Assembly (NCBI RefSeq): GCF_003002915.1
Contig: NZ_PVTG01000004.1
Coordinates: 124,001 to 188,000 of the forward strand
DNA from: Geodermatophilus tzadiensis
GTDB taxonomy: Bacteria; Actinomycetota; Actinomycetes; Mycobacteriales; Geodermatophilaceae
Reading direction: 5' to 3'
DNA length: 64,000 nucleotides
Shown here: positions 8,023 through 17,264 of the stretch, in pieces
Layout of the letters: the number at the start of each line of letters is the position of its first letter
How positions within the stretch are numbered: position 1 is the stretch's first letter
Translations under genes and position numbers: made by a program
Notes under the pieces: model-generated
What the model was told of the DNA's origin: nothing
What the model saw: the letters and a program-made list of their open reading frames with translations, nothing else
Database searches by the model: none

Positions 8023-9465
8023 GTGGAGCAGATCGGGGAGGACGCGCCGTCGTGCGACGGCGGTCTGTTCGACCTGCTCGTGACCGAGCCGCCGGAGCTG
8101 CGGCGGCTGCCGGTGGCGCTGCTGTCGCGGGAGCAGAAGGCCGTCGAGCTGGAGCAGTCGCCGCGCTGAAGGCCCGGCAGTCCTGGTGCGCGGCGGGGGT
8201 CGTGGGCGCCGGATCCGGAGCTGCCCGGGGTCAGCGAGTTCTCCCCCGCCGAGCTGGCGATGGTCCTCGACTGCGGGCGCCGGTCGGCGTCGCTGCTCGC
8301 GCAGCGGGCGTGGATCTACCGGGAGTCCCTGCCCGGCACCTGGGCGGCCCTGGCCGACGGTGCCCTGGGGGAGGCCCGGGCGACGGTGCTCGTCGACGTG
8401 CTGCAGCACACCGACCCGGCTGTCGCGCGGCAGGTGGAGTCCCGGCTGCTGCCCGGAGCCGCCGGCTGGACGACGCACATGCTGCGCAAGCGGGCCGTGG
8501 CCGCGCTGCTCGCTGTCGATGCGGACGCGGTGGATGCCCGGCGCGAGGACGCGGAGCGGCAGGCCGACGTGCGCGTCCACCCCTCCGCTCGGGAGGGGAT
8601 GTCCACGCTGGCCGCGGACCTGCCGGCGCCGGTGGCGGCGGCCTGTTCCGACCTGGTCGACCAGCTCGCGGTCCTGCTGAGGAAGGACGGCGACGGCCGC
8701 CCCATCGGCCAACTGCGCGCTGCCGTCCTGGCTGATCTCATCCAGCGACCCTGGGACGACTCGCGGCCGCCGGTGACGGCGCACCTGCAGCTCATCGCCA
8801 CGCTCAGCGCCCTGACCGGCCGCAGCGGCGAGGCCGGTGAGGTGAACGGCCTGCCGATCACCGTCGGCCAGCTCCGCGACCTGCTGCGCGCCCTCGACGG
8901 GCTGGGTCTGCGGACACCCGTGGGCGGATCGGTGACGCTGGCGCTGACCGACGACGACGGCGCGCTGCGGGCGACGACTTCGCTGGAGCACGTGCGGCGC
9001 CTGGCCCGCCGCGGCTGCTCCACGCACCCCGACGCCGAGTGCGAGTGCCGAGTCCTCGACCGACCCACCACGGTCGATGGCTACGCACCCTCCGCTGCGC
9101 AGCAGACGTTCATCCACACCCGCGACCGCACCTGCCGGTTCCCCGGCTGCGGCCAACGCGCGGGGTGGGCCGAGGCCGACCACGTGGTCCCGCACGCCTG
9201 CGGCGGCGCCACCGACTGCGCCACCGACTGCGCCAACCTGTGCTGCCTGTGCCGCAGCCACCACCGGCTCACGACCTTCGCCCACGGCTGGCGCTTCACC
9301 CTGACCGCCGACGGCGTGCTCACCGTGACCACCCCGTCGGGCATCACGCGGACCACCCGACCACCCGGCGTGCGACCGCCACCGGCCGAGGAGGCGCCGC
9401 CGGACGACACGGGCCCACCAGCGGAGGACCCGGCCGACCCCGACGGCGACCCGCCGCCATTCTGA
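8023..9465 (+). pseudogene. DUF222 / HNH endonuclease (13E12 family), N-terminus broken
   Basis: From about 8209 to 9465 this reads as a typical DUF222 protein with a C-terminal HNH nuclease motif (CRFPGCG, ADHVVPH, HHRLTTF). A proper N-terminus (FDLLVTEPPELRRLP, LSREQKAVELEQ) starts at GTG 8023 but meets an in-frame TGA at 8167-8169. After the stop the same frame resumes with PGARRSWAPDPELPGVSEF, and roughly 30 residues normally between these blocks are missing, so a deletion seems to have created the stop. An internal product could still start near ATG 8260. The HNH region also carries a 12-base tandem duplication (9208-9231). The family is multicopy in actinobacteria; its cellular role is not established. 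Confidence 0.65.
9208..9231 (+). repeat. 12-bp in-frame tandem duplication in the HNH motif
   Basis: GCCACCGACTGC occurs twice head to tail, adding four residues (ATDC) between the HVVPH and NLCCLC parts of the HNH motif. Relatives as I remember them have the segment once. The insert sits inside the metal-binding fold and may disable it. Confidence 0.8.
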
Positions 9466-9486
9466 CGCCCGGCGGCCCGACCCGCG

Positions 9487-10452
9487 TCAGCGCACGCGCA
9501 GCAGGACCTTGCCGGTGGCGCGCCGCTCCTCGAGCTCGGTGACGGCGGCCGCGGCGTCGGCGAGGTCGTGCACCGAGCCGAGCACCGGCTGCAGGCGGCC
9601 CTGCTCCAGCAGCGGCAGCAGGTCGGTCCACTGCTCCTGCACGAAGCCGGGCTCGCCCGACCAGAAGGCGCCCCAGCCGACGCCGACCACCGACACGTTG
9701 TTCAGCAGCAGCCGGTTGACCTTGACCGTGGGGATCTCCCCGCCGGTGAAGCCGAGCACCAGCAGCCGGCCCTCGCGGGCGAGGCTGCGCAGCGAGTCGG
9801 TGAACCGGTCGCCGCCCACCGGGTCGGCCACGACGTCGACCCCGCGGCCGCCGGTGAGCTCCTTGACCCGGTTCCGGAACCCGTCGGCCAGGACGACCTC
9901 GTCGGCGCCGGCGGCGCGGGCCACCTCACCCTTGGCCTCGCCGGAGACCACCGCCAGCACCCGCGCGCCGTACGCCTTGGCCAGCTGGATCCCGGCCGTG
10001 CCCAGGCCACCGGCGGCGCCGTGCACCAGCACGGTCTCGCCCTCGCGCAGCTGCCCGCGGCGGCGCAGCGCGAAGTGCATCGTCAGGTAGTTCATCGGCA
10101 GCGCGGCGCCCTGCTCGAAGGAGACACCGTCGGGCAGCGGGAAGACGAAGCCCGGGTCGGCCGCGGCCACCTCGGCGAAGCCGCCGAAGCCGGGGAAGGC
10201 CGCCACCCGCTGGCCGGCGGTGAAACCGCTGCCCTCCGGGGCGCTGCGCACGACCCCGGCCACCTCGCTGCCCGGTACGAACGGCAGCGGCGGCTTGACC
10301 TGGTACTGCCCGCGGCTGAGCAGCACCTCGGGGAAGGTCACGCCGGCGACGTGCACGTCGACGACGACCTTGCCCGCGCCGTCGGGCTCGGGCAGGTCGG
10401 CGACGGAGATGGCCGAGGGGCCGTCGAGGGTGGCGATCCGGGCGGCGCGCAC
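9487..10452 (-). CDS. NADPH:quinone oxidoreductase family (zinc-free MDR)
   Basis: A 321-residue medium-chain reductase of the quinone oxidoreductase type. It has the N-terminal GroES-like fold (PFVPGSEVAGVV), the cofactor loop HGAAGGLGTAG around residues 144-154, and no structural zinc cysteines. These enzymes reduce quinones or alpha,beta-unsaturated carbonyls with NADPH in the cytosol. The GTG at 10450-10452 has AGGAGGA three bases upstream, which decides the start. It diverges from pyruvate carboxylase across about 100 bases and converges on the broken DUF222 gene with only 21 bases between stops. Substrate unknown. Confidence 0.9.
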   Translation of the reverse strand: MRAARIATLDGPSAISVADLPEPDGAGKVVVDVHVAGVTFPEVLLSRGQYQVKPPLPFVPGSEVAGVVRSAPEGSGFTAGQRVAAFPGFGGFAEVAAADPGFVFPLPDGVSFEQGAALPMNYLTMHFALRRRGQLREGETVLVHGAAGGLGTAGIQLAKAYGARVLAVVSGEAKGEVARAAGADEVVLADGFRNRVKELTGGRGVDVVADPVGGDRFTDSLRSLAREGRLLVLGFTGGEIPTVKVNRLLLNNVSVVGVGWGAFWSGEPGFVQEQWTDLLPLLEQGRLQPVLGSVHDLADAAAAVTELEERRATGKVLLRVR

Positions 10453-10466
10453 GCGTCCTCCTGAGG

Positions 10467-10484
10467 GGTCCGGGAACCGGGACC
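10467..10484. promoter_or_regulatory. dyad in the oxidoreductase/pyc divergent region
   Basis: GGTCC (10467-10471) and GGACC (10480-10484) flank GGGAACCG, giving an 18-base near-palindrome between the divergent quinone oxidoreductase and pyc starts. It could be an operator or chance symmetry in GC-rich DNA. Confidence 0.2.
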
Positions 10485-10555
10485 GCGAGGATGTCAGACG
10501 TGCCGCGGCGGCCTCTGGAAGGCTGCCCCCGGACCCCGACACCCGGAGGAAGCCC

Positions 10556-13500
10556 GTGTTCACCAAGGTCCTGGTCGCCAACCGCGGCGAGATCGCCGTC
10601 CGCGCGTTCCGTGCCGCCTACGAGCTCGGCATCGGCACCGTGGCGGTCTTCCCGTGGGAGGACCGCAACTCCGTGCACCGGCTCAAGGCCGACGAGAGCT
10701 ACCAGATCGGCCAGGAGGGGCACCCGGTGCGGGCCTACCTCTCGGTCGAGGAGGTGGTCGGGGCCGCGCGGCGGGCCGGCGCGGACGCCGTCTACCCCGG
10801 CTACGGGTTCCTCTCGGAGAACCCGGAGCTGGCCGAGTCGTGCGCGAACGCCGGCATCACCTTCGTCGGCCCGCCGGCCTCGGTGCTGGAGCTGACCGGC
10901 AACAAGGCCCGCGCCATCGCCGCCGCCCGGGAGGCGGGGCTGCCGGTGCTGGCCTCCACCGAGCCCGGCGACGACGTCGACGCGCTGGTGGCCGCGGCGG
11001 AGGCGCTGCCGTTCCCGGTGTTCGTCAAGGCCGTCGCCGGCGGCGGCGGGCGCGGCATGCGCCGGGTGGAGGACCCCGCGGAGCTGCCCGCGGCGGTGCA
11101 GGCGGCGATGCGCGAGGCGGAGTCGGCGTTCGGCGACCCGACGGTGTTCCTCGAGCAGGCCGTGGTCGACCCGCGGCACATCGAGGTGCAGGTCCTCGCC
11201 GACGCCCACGGCGACGTCGTGCACCTCTTCGAGCGGGACTGCTCGGTGCAGCGGCGGCACCAGAAGGTGGTCGAGCTGGCCCCGGCGCCGAACCTCGACC
11301 CGCAGCTGCGGGAGCGGATCTGCGCCGACGCGGTCGCCTTCGCCCGCGCCATCGGCTACGTCAACGCCGGCACGGTGGAGTTCCTGCTCGACCGCGAGGG
11401 CCGGCACGTGTTCATCGAGATGAACCCCCGCATCCAGGTGGAGCACACGGTCACCGAGGAGGTGACCGACGTCGACCTGGTCCAGAGCCAGCTGCGGATC
11501 GCGGCGGGGGAGAGCCTGGCCGACCTCGGCCTGTCGCAGGACACCATCCGGCTGCGCGGGGCGGCGCTGCAGTGCCGGATCACCACCGAGGACCCGGCCA
11601 ACGGCTTCCGCCCCGACACCGGCCGGATCACCACCTACCGCTCGCCGGGCGGCGCGGGCATCCGGCTGGACGGCGGCTCGTCGCTGGGCGCGGAGGTGGG
11701 CGCGCACTTCGACTCGATGCTGGTCAAGCTGACCTGCCGCGGGCGGGACTTCGGCACGGCCGTGGCCCGGGCGCGGCGGGCGGTGGCCGAGTTCCGCATC
11801 CGCGGCGTGGCCACCAACATCCCGTTCCTGCAGGCGCTGCTCGACGACCCCGACTTCGCCGAGGGCCGGGTGACGACGTCGTTCATCGAGCAGCGGCCTG
11901 AGCTGCTCACCGCGCGCAGCTCCGCCGACCGCGGCACCCGGCTGCTCACCTACCTCGCCGACGTCACGGTGAACAAGCCGCACGGGGAGCGCCCGCACCT
12001 GGTCGACCCGGTGCAGAAGCTGCCGCGGGTGGACCTGCGCACCGCGCCGCCGGACGGCTCCCGGCAGCGGCTGCTGGAGCTGGGGCCGGAGGCGTTCGCC
12101 GCCGACCTGCGGGGGCGCACGGAGCTGGCGGTCACCGACACCACCTTCCGCGACGCGCACCAGTCGCTGCTGGCCACCCGGGTGCGCACCAAGGACCTGC
12201 TCGCCGTCGCCGGGCACGTCGCCCGCACGGTCCCGCAGTTGTTCAGCCTGGAGTGCTGGGGCGGCGCGACCTACGACGTGGCGCTGCGGTTCCTGCACGA
12301 GGACCCGTGGGACCGCCTGGCCGCGCTGCGCGAGGCGGTGCCCAACGTCTGCCTGCAGATGCTGCTGCGCGGCCGCAACACCGTCGGCTACACCGCCTAC
12401 CCCGAGGCGGTCACCGACGCCTTCGTCCGCGAGGCCGCGGCCACCGGCATCGACGTCTTCCGGGTGTTCGACGCGCTCAACGACGTCGCCCAGATGCGCC
12501 CGGCCATCACCGCCGTCCGCGAGACCGGGACGGCGGTGGCCGAGGTGGCGCTGTGCTACACCGGCGACCTGTCCGACCCCGGCGAGACGCTGTACACGCT
12601 GGACTACTACCTGCGGCTGGCCGAGCAGATCGTCGACGCCGGTGCCCACGTGCTGGCGATCAAGGACATGGCGGGCCTGCTCCGCCCACCGGCCGCCGCC
12701 ACCCTGGTGACGGCGCTGCGCGAGCGGTTCGACCTGCCCGTGCACCTGCACACCCACGACACCGCCGGCGGGCAGCTGGCCACCCTGCTCGCCGCCTGGC
12801 AGGCCGGCGTCGACGCGGTCGACGGCGCGGTCGCCTCCATGGCCGGGACGACGAGCCAGCCACCGCTGTCGGCGATCGTCGCGGCCACCGACACCACCGA
12901 GCGGGCCACCGGGCTCTCGCTCGCCGCGGTCAACGACCTCGAGCCCTACTGGGAGGCCGTGCGGCGGGTGTACGCGCCGTTCGAGTCCGGGCTCGCCGCC
13001 CCGACCGGCCGGGTCTACCGGCACGAGATCCCCGGCGGGCAGCTGTCCAACCTGCGCCAGCAGGCGATCGCGCTGGGCCTGGGCCAGCGGTTCGAGGAGG
13101 TCGAGGACGCCTACGCCGCCGCCGACCGGCTCCTCGGCCGGCTGGTCAAGGTCACCCCGTCGTCGAAGGTGGTCGGCGACCTGGCGCTGCAGCTGGTCGG
13201 CTCCGGCGTCTCGGTGGACGACTTCGCCTCCGACCCCGGGAAGTACGACCTGCCCGACTCGGTCATCGGGTTCCTGCGCGGCGAGCTCGGCGACCCGCCC
13301 GGCGGCTGGCCCGAGCCCTTCCGCACCCGCGCGCTGGAGGGCCGCCGTCCCGCCGAGCCGCCGGCCGACCTCTCCGCCGACGACGAGCGCGGCCTGGCCG
13401 AGGACCCGCGGGCGACGCTCAACCGGCTGCTGTTCCCCGGCCCGACGCGGGAGCACCGGGCGCACGAGGAGTCCTACGGCGACGTGTCGGTGCTGCCGAC

Positions 13501-13930
13501 CAAGGAGTTCCTGTACGGACTGCGGCCCGGCGACGAGCACGCCGTCGACCTCGAGCCCGGCGTCACCCTGCTGATGGGCGTCGAGGCCGTCTCCGACCCC
13601 GACGAGCGCGGCATGCGCACCGTGATGTGCACGCTCAACGGGCAGCTGCGGCCGGTCAGCGTGCGCGACCGGTCGGTGGACGCGCAGGTGAAGGCCGCGG
13701 AGAAGGCCGACCGCTCGGTGCCCGGCCAGGTGGCCGCGCCGTTCGCCGGGGTGGTCACGCTGTCGGTGGCCGAGGGTGACCGCGTCGAGGCGGGGCAGCC
13801 GCTGGCCACCATCGAGGCGATGAAGATGGAGGCGGCGATCACCGCCCCGGTCGCCGGGACCGTCGAGCGGCTGGCCATCGGCCGGGTGCAGCAGGTGGAG
13901 GGCGGTGACCTGCTCGTCGTGCTGGGCTGA
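10556..13930 (+). CDS. pyc: pyruvate carboxylase
   Basis: A 1124-residue single-chain pyruvate carboxylase: pyruvate + HCO3- + ATP to oxaloacetate, replenishing the TCA cycle. In order: biotin carboxylase (about 1-450; [40 protein letters not shown]), carboxyltransferase TIM barrel (about 525-800; DTTFRDAHQSLLATR, the metal-site HLHTHDT), the conserved C-terminal carboxylase region, and a biotinyl domain with EAMKME, biotinylated Lys about 1090. Length and order are those of the alpha4-type enzyme. GTG 10556 follows GGAGGA with six-base spacing. A hairpin 20 bases after the stop may end the transcript. No defects seen. Confidence 0.97.
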   Translation: MFTKVLVANRGEIAVRAFRAAYELGIGTVAVFPWEDRNSVHRLKADESYQIGQEGHPVRAYLSVEEVVGAARRAGADAVYPGYGFLSENPELAESCANAGITFVGPPASVLELTGNKARAIAAAREAGLPVLASTEPGDDVDALVAAAEALPFPVFVKAVAGGGGRGMRRVEDPAELPAAVQAAMREAESAFGDPTVFLEQAVVDPRHIEVQVLADAHGDVVHLFERDCSVQRRHQKVVELAPAPNLDPQLRERICADAVAFARAIGYVNAGTVEFLLDREGRHVFIEMNPRIQVEHTVTEEVTDVDLVQSQLRIAAGESLADLGLSQDTIRLRGAALQCRITTEDPANGFRPDTGRITTYRSPGGAGIRLDGGSSLGAEVGAHFDSMLVKLTCRGRDFGTAVARARRAVAEFRIRGVATNIPFLQALLDDPDFAEGRVTTSFIEQRPELLTARSSADRGTRLLTYLADVTVNKPHGERPHLVDPVQKLPRVDLRTAPPDGSRQRLLELGPEAFAADLRGRTELAVTDTTFRDAHQSLLATRVRTKDLLAVAGHVARTVPQLFSLECWGGATYDVALRFLHEDPWDRLAALREAVPNVCLQMLLRGRNTVGYTAYPEAVTDAFVREAAATGIDVFRVFDALNDVAQMRPAITAVRETGTAVAEVALCYTGDLSDPGETLYTLDYYLRLAEQIVDAGAHVLAIKDMAGLLRPPAAATLVTALRERFDLPVHLHTHDTAGGQLATLLAAWQAGVDAVDGAVASMAGTTSQPPLSAIVAATDTTERATGLSLAAVNDLEPYWEAVRRVYAPFESGLAAPTGRVYRHEIPGGQLSNLRQQAIALGLGQRFEEVEDAYAAADRLLGRLVKVTPSSKVVGDLALQLVGSGVSVDDFASDPGKYDLPDSVIGFLRGELGDPPGGWPEPFRTRALEGRRPAEPPADLSADDERGLAEDPRATLNRLLFPGPTREHRAHEESYGDVSVLPTKEFLYGLRPGDEHAVDLEPGVTLLMGVEAVSDPDERGMRTVMCTLNGQLRPVSVRDRSVDAQVKAAEKADRSVPGQVAAPFAGVVTLSVAEGDRVEAGQPLATIEAMKMEAAITAPVAGTVERLAIGRVQQVEGGDLLVVLG

Positions 13931-13949
13931 GCGCCGTCCCGGCGCGGCC

Positions 13950-13967
13950 GGTCGCCGGTCGGCGACC
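13950..13967. terminator. hairpin downstream of pyc
   Basis: GGTCGCC-GGTC-GGCGACC forms a perfect 7-bp stem with a 4-base loop starting 20 bases after the pyc stop. There is no T tract, as is common for actinobacterial terminators. The rest of 13931-14190 shows nothing I can identify apart from the kinase leader. Confidence 0.5.
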
Positions 13968-14190
13968 GTCGGTCACCGGAGGCCCCGGTGTGTCCGGTCG
14001 GCAGCGGACCGGGTGGTTCAGCCAGGTCGGGGCCGGGCAATGTCGTGGGGCACAACCGTCCCGCTGGGGCGGGTGGGCCGACCGCCACGGCGGACCGTGG
14101 ACACCCGCGCGATCCGTGACGGTGCCCTCCGGTGGAGGGCCGACGGGGCGGGGGACTCCTCCGCGGCACCAGCACGGGACGGAGCCGAGT

Positions 14191-15915
14191 GTGACGACGG
14201 TCGAGAGGGGCCGGCAGATCCTGGGCGGCCGCTACGAGCTGCAGGAGCTCATCGCCACCGGGGGCATGGGGCAGGTCTGGCGCGGCCGGGACGGACTGCT
14301 CGGCCGGACGGTCGCGGTGAAGGTGCTGCGCAGCGAGTACGCCGACGACGCGACGTTCCTCGCCCGCTTCCGCGCCGAGGCCCGGCACGCCGCCGCCCTG
14401 AGCCACCCGAACATCGCCGCGGTCCTCGACTACGGGGAGACGCAGGCCGCCGACACCGGCGAGAACGTCGCGTACCTGGTGATGGAGCTCGTCGAGGGAG
14501 CGCCGCTGTCGGCGCTGCTCAGCGAGGAGGGTCCGCTGCCCCCGGACGCCGCGCTGTCGGTGCTCTCCCAGGCCGCCGCCGGGCTGGCCGAGGCGCACCG
14601 TGCCGGCCTGGTGCACCGCGACGTCAAGCCCGGCAACATCCTGGTCCGCCCCGACGGCGGCGTGAAGCTCACCGACTTCGGCATCGCCTGGTCGGCCGAG
14701 AGCGTGCCGCTCACCCGGACCGGGCAGGTCATCGGCACCGCGCAGTACATGTCGCCCGAGCAGGCCGAGGGCCGGCGGGTCAGCCCGGCCAGCGACGTCT
14801 ACGCGCTGGGCCTGGTCGGCTACGAGTCGCTGACCGGCCACCCCGCCTTCGAGGGCACCAACCCGGTGACCGTCGCGCTCAAGCAGGTGCGCGAGGACCC
14901 CGAGCCGCTGCCGGCCGACGTCCCGCCGGGCGTGCGGCACCTCATCGACGCGGCGCTCACCAAGGACCCGCGCGAGCGGCTGCCCGACGGCGACGCCTTC
15001 CTGCACGCCATCGAGGAGACCGTCACCGGGTCGCCGTCCGCCGCGCCGTCGACCCCGCCGGTCCCGTCCGCCGCGGGCGACGACCGGGGCGCCCGCCGGC
15101 GGCTGCTGGTGGCCCTGGCGGTGCTGGCCGTCGTGCTGCTCGGCGGCGGCGCGGTCGCGCTGGCCGGCGGGCTGGGGAACGGCGACGGCGCGGTCGCCGC
15201 GGCGGCGGCTCCGTCGTCCGCGCGGGGGGCACCGACCGAGGACACGGTGGTGCTGGACGCGGCCGCGTACGTCGGCCGCCCGGTCGAGGAGGTCGCCGCC
15301 GACCTCGCCGACCTCGGACTGACCGTGGGCCAGACCGCGCAGGTCACCGCCGACGCCGACCCCGGCACCGTGACCGCCCTGGACCCGGCCGGCCGGGCGC
15401 TGGGGACCGGTGACCGGGTGGAGGTCACCGTCGCCGCGTCGCCGCCCGCTCCCGCGCCCGAGGAGCAGCCTGCGCCGGCCGAGGACGCGCCGGCACCCGC
15501 GCCGGAGCCGTCGGCTGAGGCACCGCCGGCGGACACCGCGCCCGCGGCACCGCTCTCCGAGACCGCACCGACGGAGACCGCGCCCACGGAGACCGCGCCC
15601 ACGGAGGCGGCGACGACCGGGACCGCGCCGACGGACGCGGCGACCACGGAGTCGACACCCACGGACACGACGCCCACGGACGCGACGCCCACGGACACGA
15701 CGCCCACGGACACGACGCCCACGGACGCGGCCCCGACCGGGTCGACGCCCACGGGGAGCGCCCCGACGGACACGGCACCGACCGGCACGGCACCGACCGA
15801 CACCGTGCCGAGTGACACAGCGCCGGACGGCGGACCGACCCCCGGCACCAGCGGCGGCACCCCGGAGGACGACGGGCGCCGGTCCCCGTGGGAGCCGGCG
15901 ACCGCCGCCGGCTGA
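14191..15915 (+). CDS. membrane Ser/Thr protein kinase with a PASTA domain and Thr/Pro-rich tail
   Basis: A 574-residue PknB-type kinase. The cytoplasmic kinase domain (about 14-275) has the glycine loop ATGGMGQV, Lys44, catalytic HRDVKPGN (Asp144), DFG (Asp162) and an activation loop ending GTAQYMSPEQ. One transmembrane helix lies near 303-325. Outside are a single PASTA-like repeat (about 350-418; VGRPVEEVAADLADLGLTV) and a 150-residue Ala/Pro/Thr-rich tail with a repeated TPTDT unit, possibly a wall-spanning or glycosylated stalk. GTG 14191 gives homology from the first residues; 67 open codons upstream look non-coding. PASTA kinases sense muropeptides in other bacteria; one PASTA is fewer than the four of PknB. 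It stands alone between pyc and the convergent esterase operon. Confidence 0.92.
   Translation: MTTVERGRQILGGRYELQELIATGGMGQVWRGRDGLLGRTVAVKVLRSEYADDATFLARFRAEARHAAALSHPNIAAVLDYGETQAADTGENVAYLVMELVEGAPLSALLSEEGPLPPDAALSVLSQAAAGLAEAHRAGLVHRDVKPGNILVRPDGGVKLTDFGIAWSAESVPLTRTGQVIGTAQYMSPEQAEGRRVSPASDVYALGLVGYESLTGHPAFEGTNPVTVALKQVREDPEPLPADVPPGVRHLIDAALTKDPRERLPDGDAFLHAIEETVTGSPSAAPSTPPVPSAAGDDRGARRRLLVALAVLAVVLLGGGAVALAGGLGNGDGAVAAAAAPSSARGAPTEDTVVLDAAAYVGRPVEEVAADLADLGLTVGQTAQVTADADPGTVTALDPAGRALGTGDRVEVTVAASPPAPAPEEQPAPAEDAPAPAPEPSAEAPPADTAPAAPLSETAPTETAPTETAPTEAATTGTAPTDAATTESTPTDTTPTDATPTDTTPTDTTPTDAAPTGSTPTGSAPTDTAPTGTAPTDTVPSDTAPDGGPTPGTSGGTPEDDGRRSPWEPATAAG
15655..15730 (+). repeat. 15-bp tandem repeat in the kinase tail
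   Basis: About five near-identical 15-base units (ACGCCCACGGAC plus ACG or GCG) encode consecutive TPTDT/TPTDA pentapeptides. Degenerate copies extend over roughly 15556-15820. The number of units may vary between strains. Confidence 0.85.
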
Positions 15916-15931
15916 CGGGTCCCGGCAGGCG

Positions 15932-17264
15932 TCAGCCGGCGTCGACCGCCAGGAACGGCGCCGGGTCGGCGGGCACCTCGCCGGTGCGGGCGAAGTCCGC
16001 CCACACCCGGCGCACTACCCGGCCGGCCGCCTCGACGTCGGCCCAGGGGGTGCCGGCGAGCAGCGCGGACCCCTCCCAGGTGGGCCGGTGCGGGAAGAGC
16101 AGCGGCAGGTCGGTGGCGTGCGCGCCGGTGGTCGGCGCGCCGGGCGGGCCGAAGGACAGCGTGTAGCGGGAGGCGCGGCCCCCGGCCCGGCGGTGCCGGC
16201 GGGCGAACCGGTCGGCGTCGCGGCCGTAGATGCGCCACGTCAGCACGCGGACGGCCGCCTCCACCAGCGCCCGGCCTACCACCGGGACGCGGGCCAGCCG
16301 CCCGGCGGCCGGCACCAGCGGCACGAAGAAGGCGACCTCCCGGCTGGTGGTGCCCACCAGCAGGTCGACCTCGGGCGCTGCCTCCGCCCACGCCGCCGCG
16401 AGGGCGTCCTCGGCGGGCAGCGGTGCGAACCCGTACTGGGTGCCGAAGGGCATGGCGGCGGCCAGGCCGTGCCGCCGCCGCACCCGCGCGGCCACCCGCG
16501 CCTGGTGGGCGACCACCTCCTCGACCGGGACACCCGGACCGACCCGGCGGGCCTCGGCGGCCATCGCCGCGCTCATCCGGGCCCGGCCGCGGGACAGCCC
16601 CAACGGGGCGCTCTGCACGACCGCGCGGCGGAACAGCCCCCGGGCGCCCTCGGCCACCATCAGGTGGGCCACGGCGTCGCCGCCGGCGGACTCGCCGAAC
16701 AGCGTCACGGCACCCGGGTCGCCGCCGAAGCCGGCGACGTTGCGCCGCACCCAGCGCAGCGCCTCCAGCAGGTCCAGCAGGCCGAGGTTGGCCGGCCGGT
16801 CGCCGTCCGCGCCGAGGAAGCCGAGCAGCCCCAGCCGGTAGGTGACGGTGACGACGACGACCCGCTGCTCGCGCACCAGCGCCGCCGGATCGGTCATCGG
16901 CGCGTCACCGGCGCCGTTGACGTACGAGCCGCCGTGCACCCAGACGAGGACCGGCAGGCCGGCGTCGGGGCCGGCGTCCTCCGGCACGGTCACCGACAGC
17001 CGCAGGCAGTCCTCGTCGACGACGAGCTCGCCCATCGGCTCGACGAACAGCTGCTCGAGCTCGGGCGCCTCCGGCTGCGGGCAGGCCGGCGCCCACGCGG
17101 TCGCCTCGACCGCCCCCGTCGCGGGCGGCTCGGCACACGGGGCGGGCGAACCGCGCGGCCCGCGCGTAGCGGATGCCGGTGGCCCGCAGCACGCCGTCGG
17201 CGCGCCGGCCGGTGAACGTCCCGGCGGGGCAGGCGAAGCGCGGTGCGGTGGCCGTCCCGGTCAC
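15932..17264 (-). pseudogene. type-B carboxylesterase, single-base frameshift
   Basis: The main frame (15932-17035 and open somewhat further) has the carboxylesterase features: oxyanion HGGSYVNG, nucleophile elbow FGESAGGD, and a likely catalytic His in GAHATDLPLLF. The expected N-terminus (ACPAGTFTGRRADGVLRATG, then YARAARFARP) lies in another frame from a GTG at 17262-17264. Joining them needs removal of one base near 17135-17137 (an extra T in the CCGTGTGCC context on the coding strand), after which AEPPATGAVEATAWAPACPQ continues correctly. Intact length would be about 443 residues. The start overlaps the stop of the upstream esterase (GTGA). This is either a genuine recent frameshift or a sequencing error; the downstream codons remain unspoiled. 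Confidence 0.7.

Noticed and set aside
8167-8169. TGA in the DUF222 gene as a selenocysteine codon
   Set aside because: No SECIS-like hairpin was evident, no redox motif surrounds it, and about 30 family residues are missing at the same spot, which fits deletion decay.
15655-15730. Regular repeat array as a possible CRISPR
   Set aside because: The 15-base units are contiguous with no spacers and are in frame inside the kinase gene.
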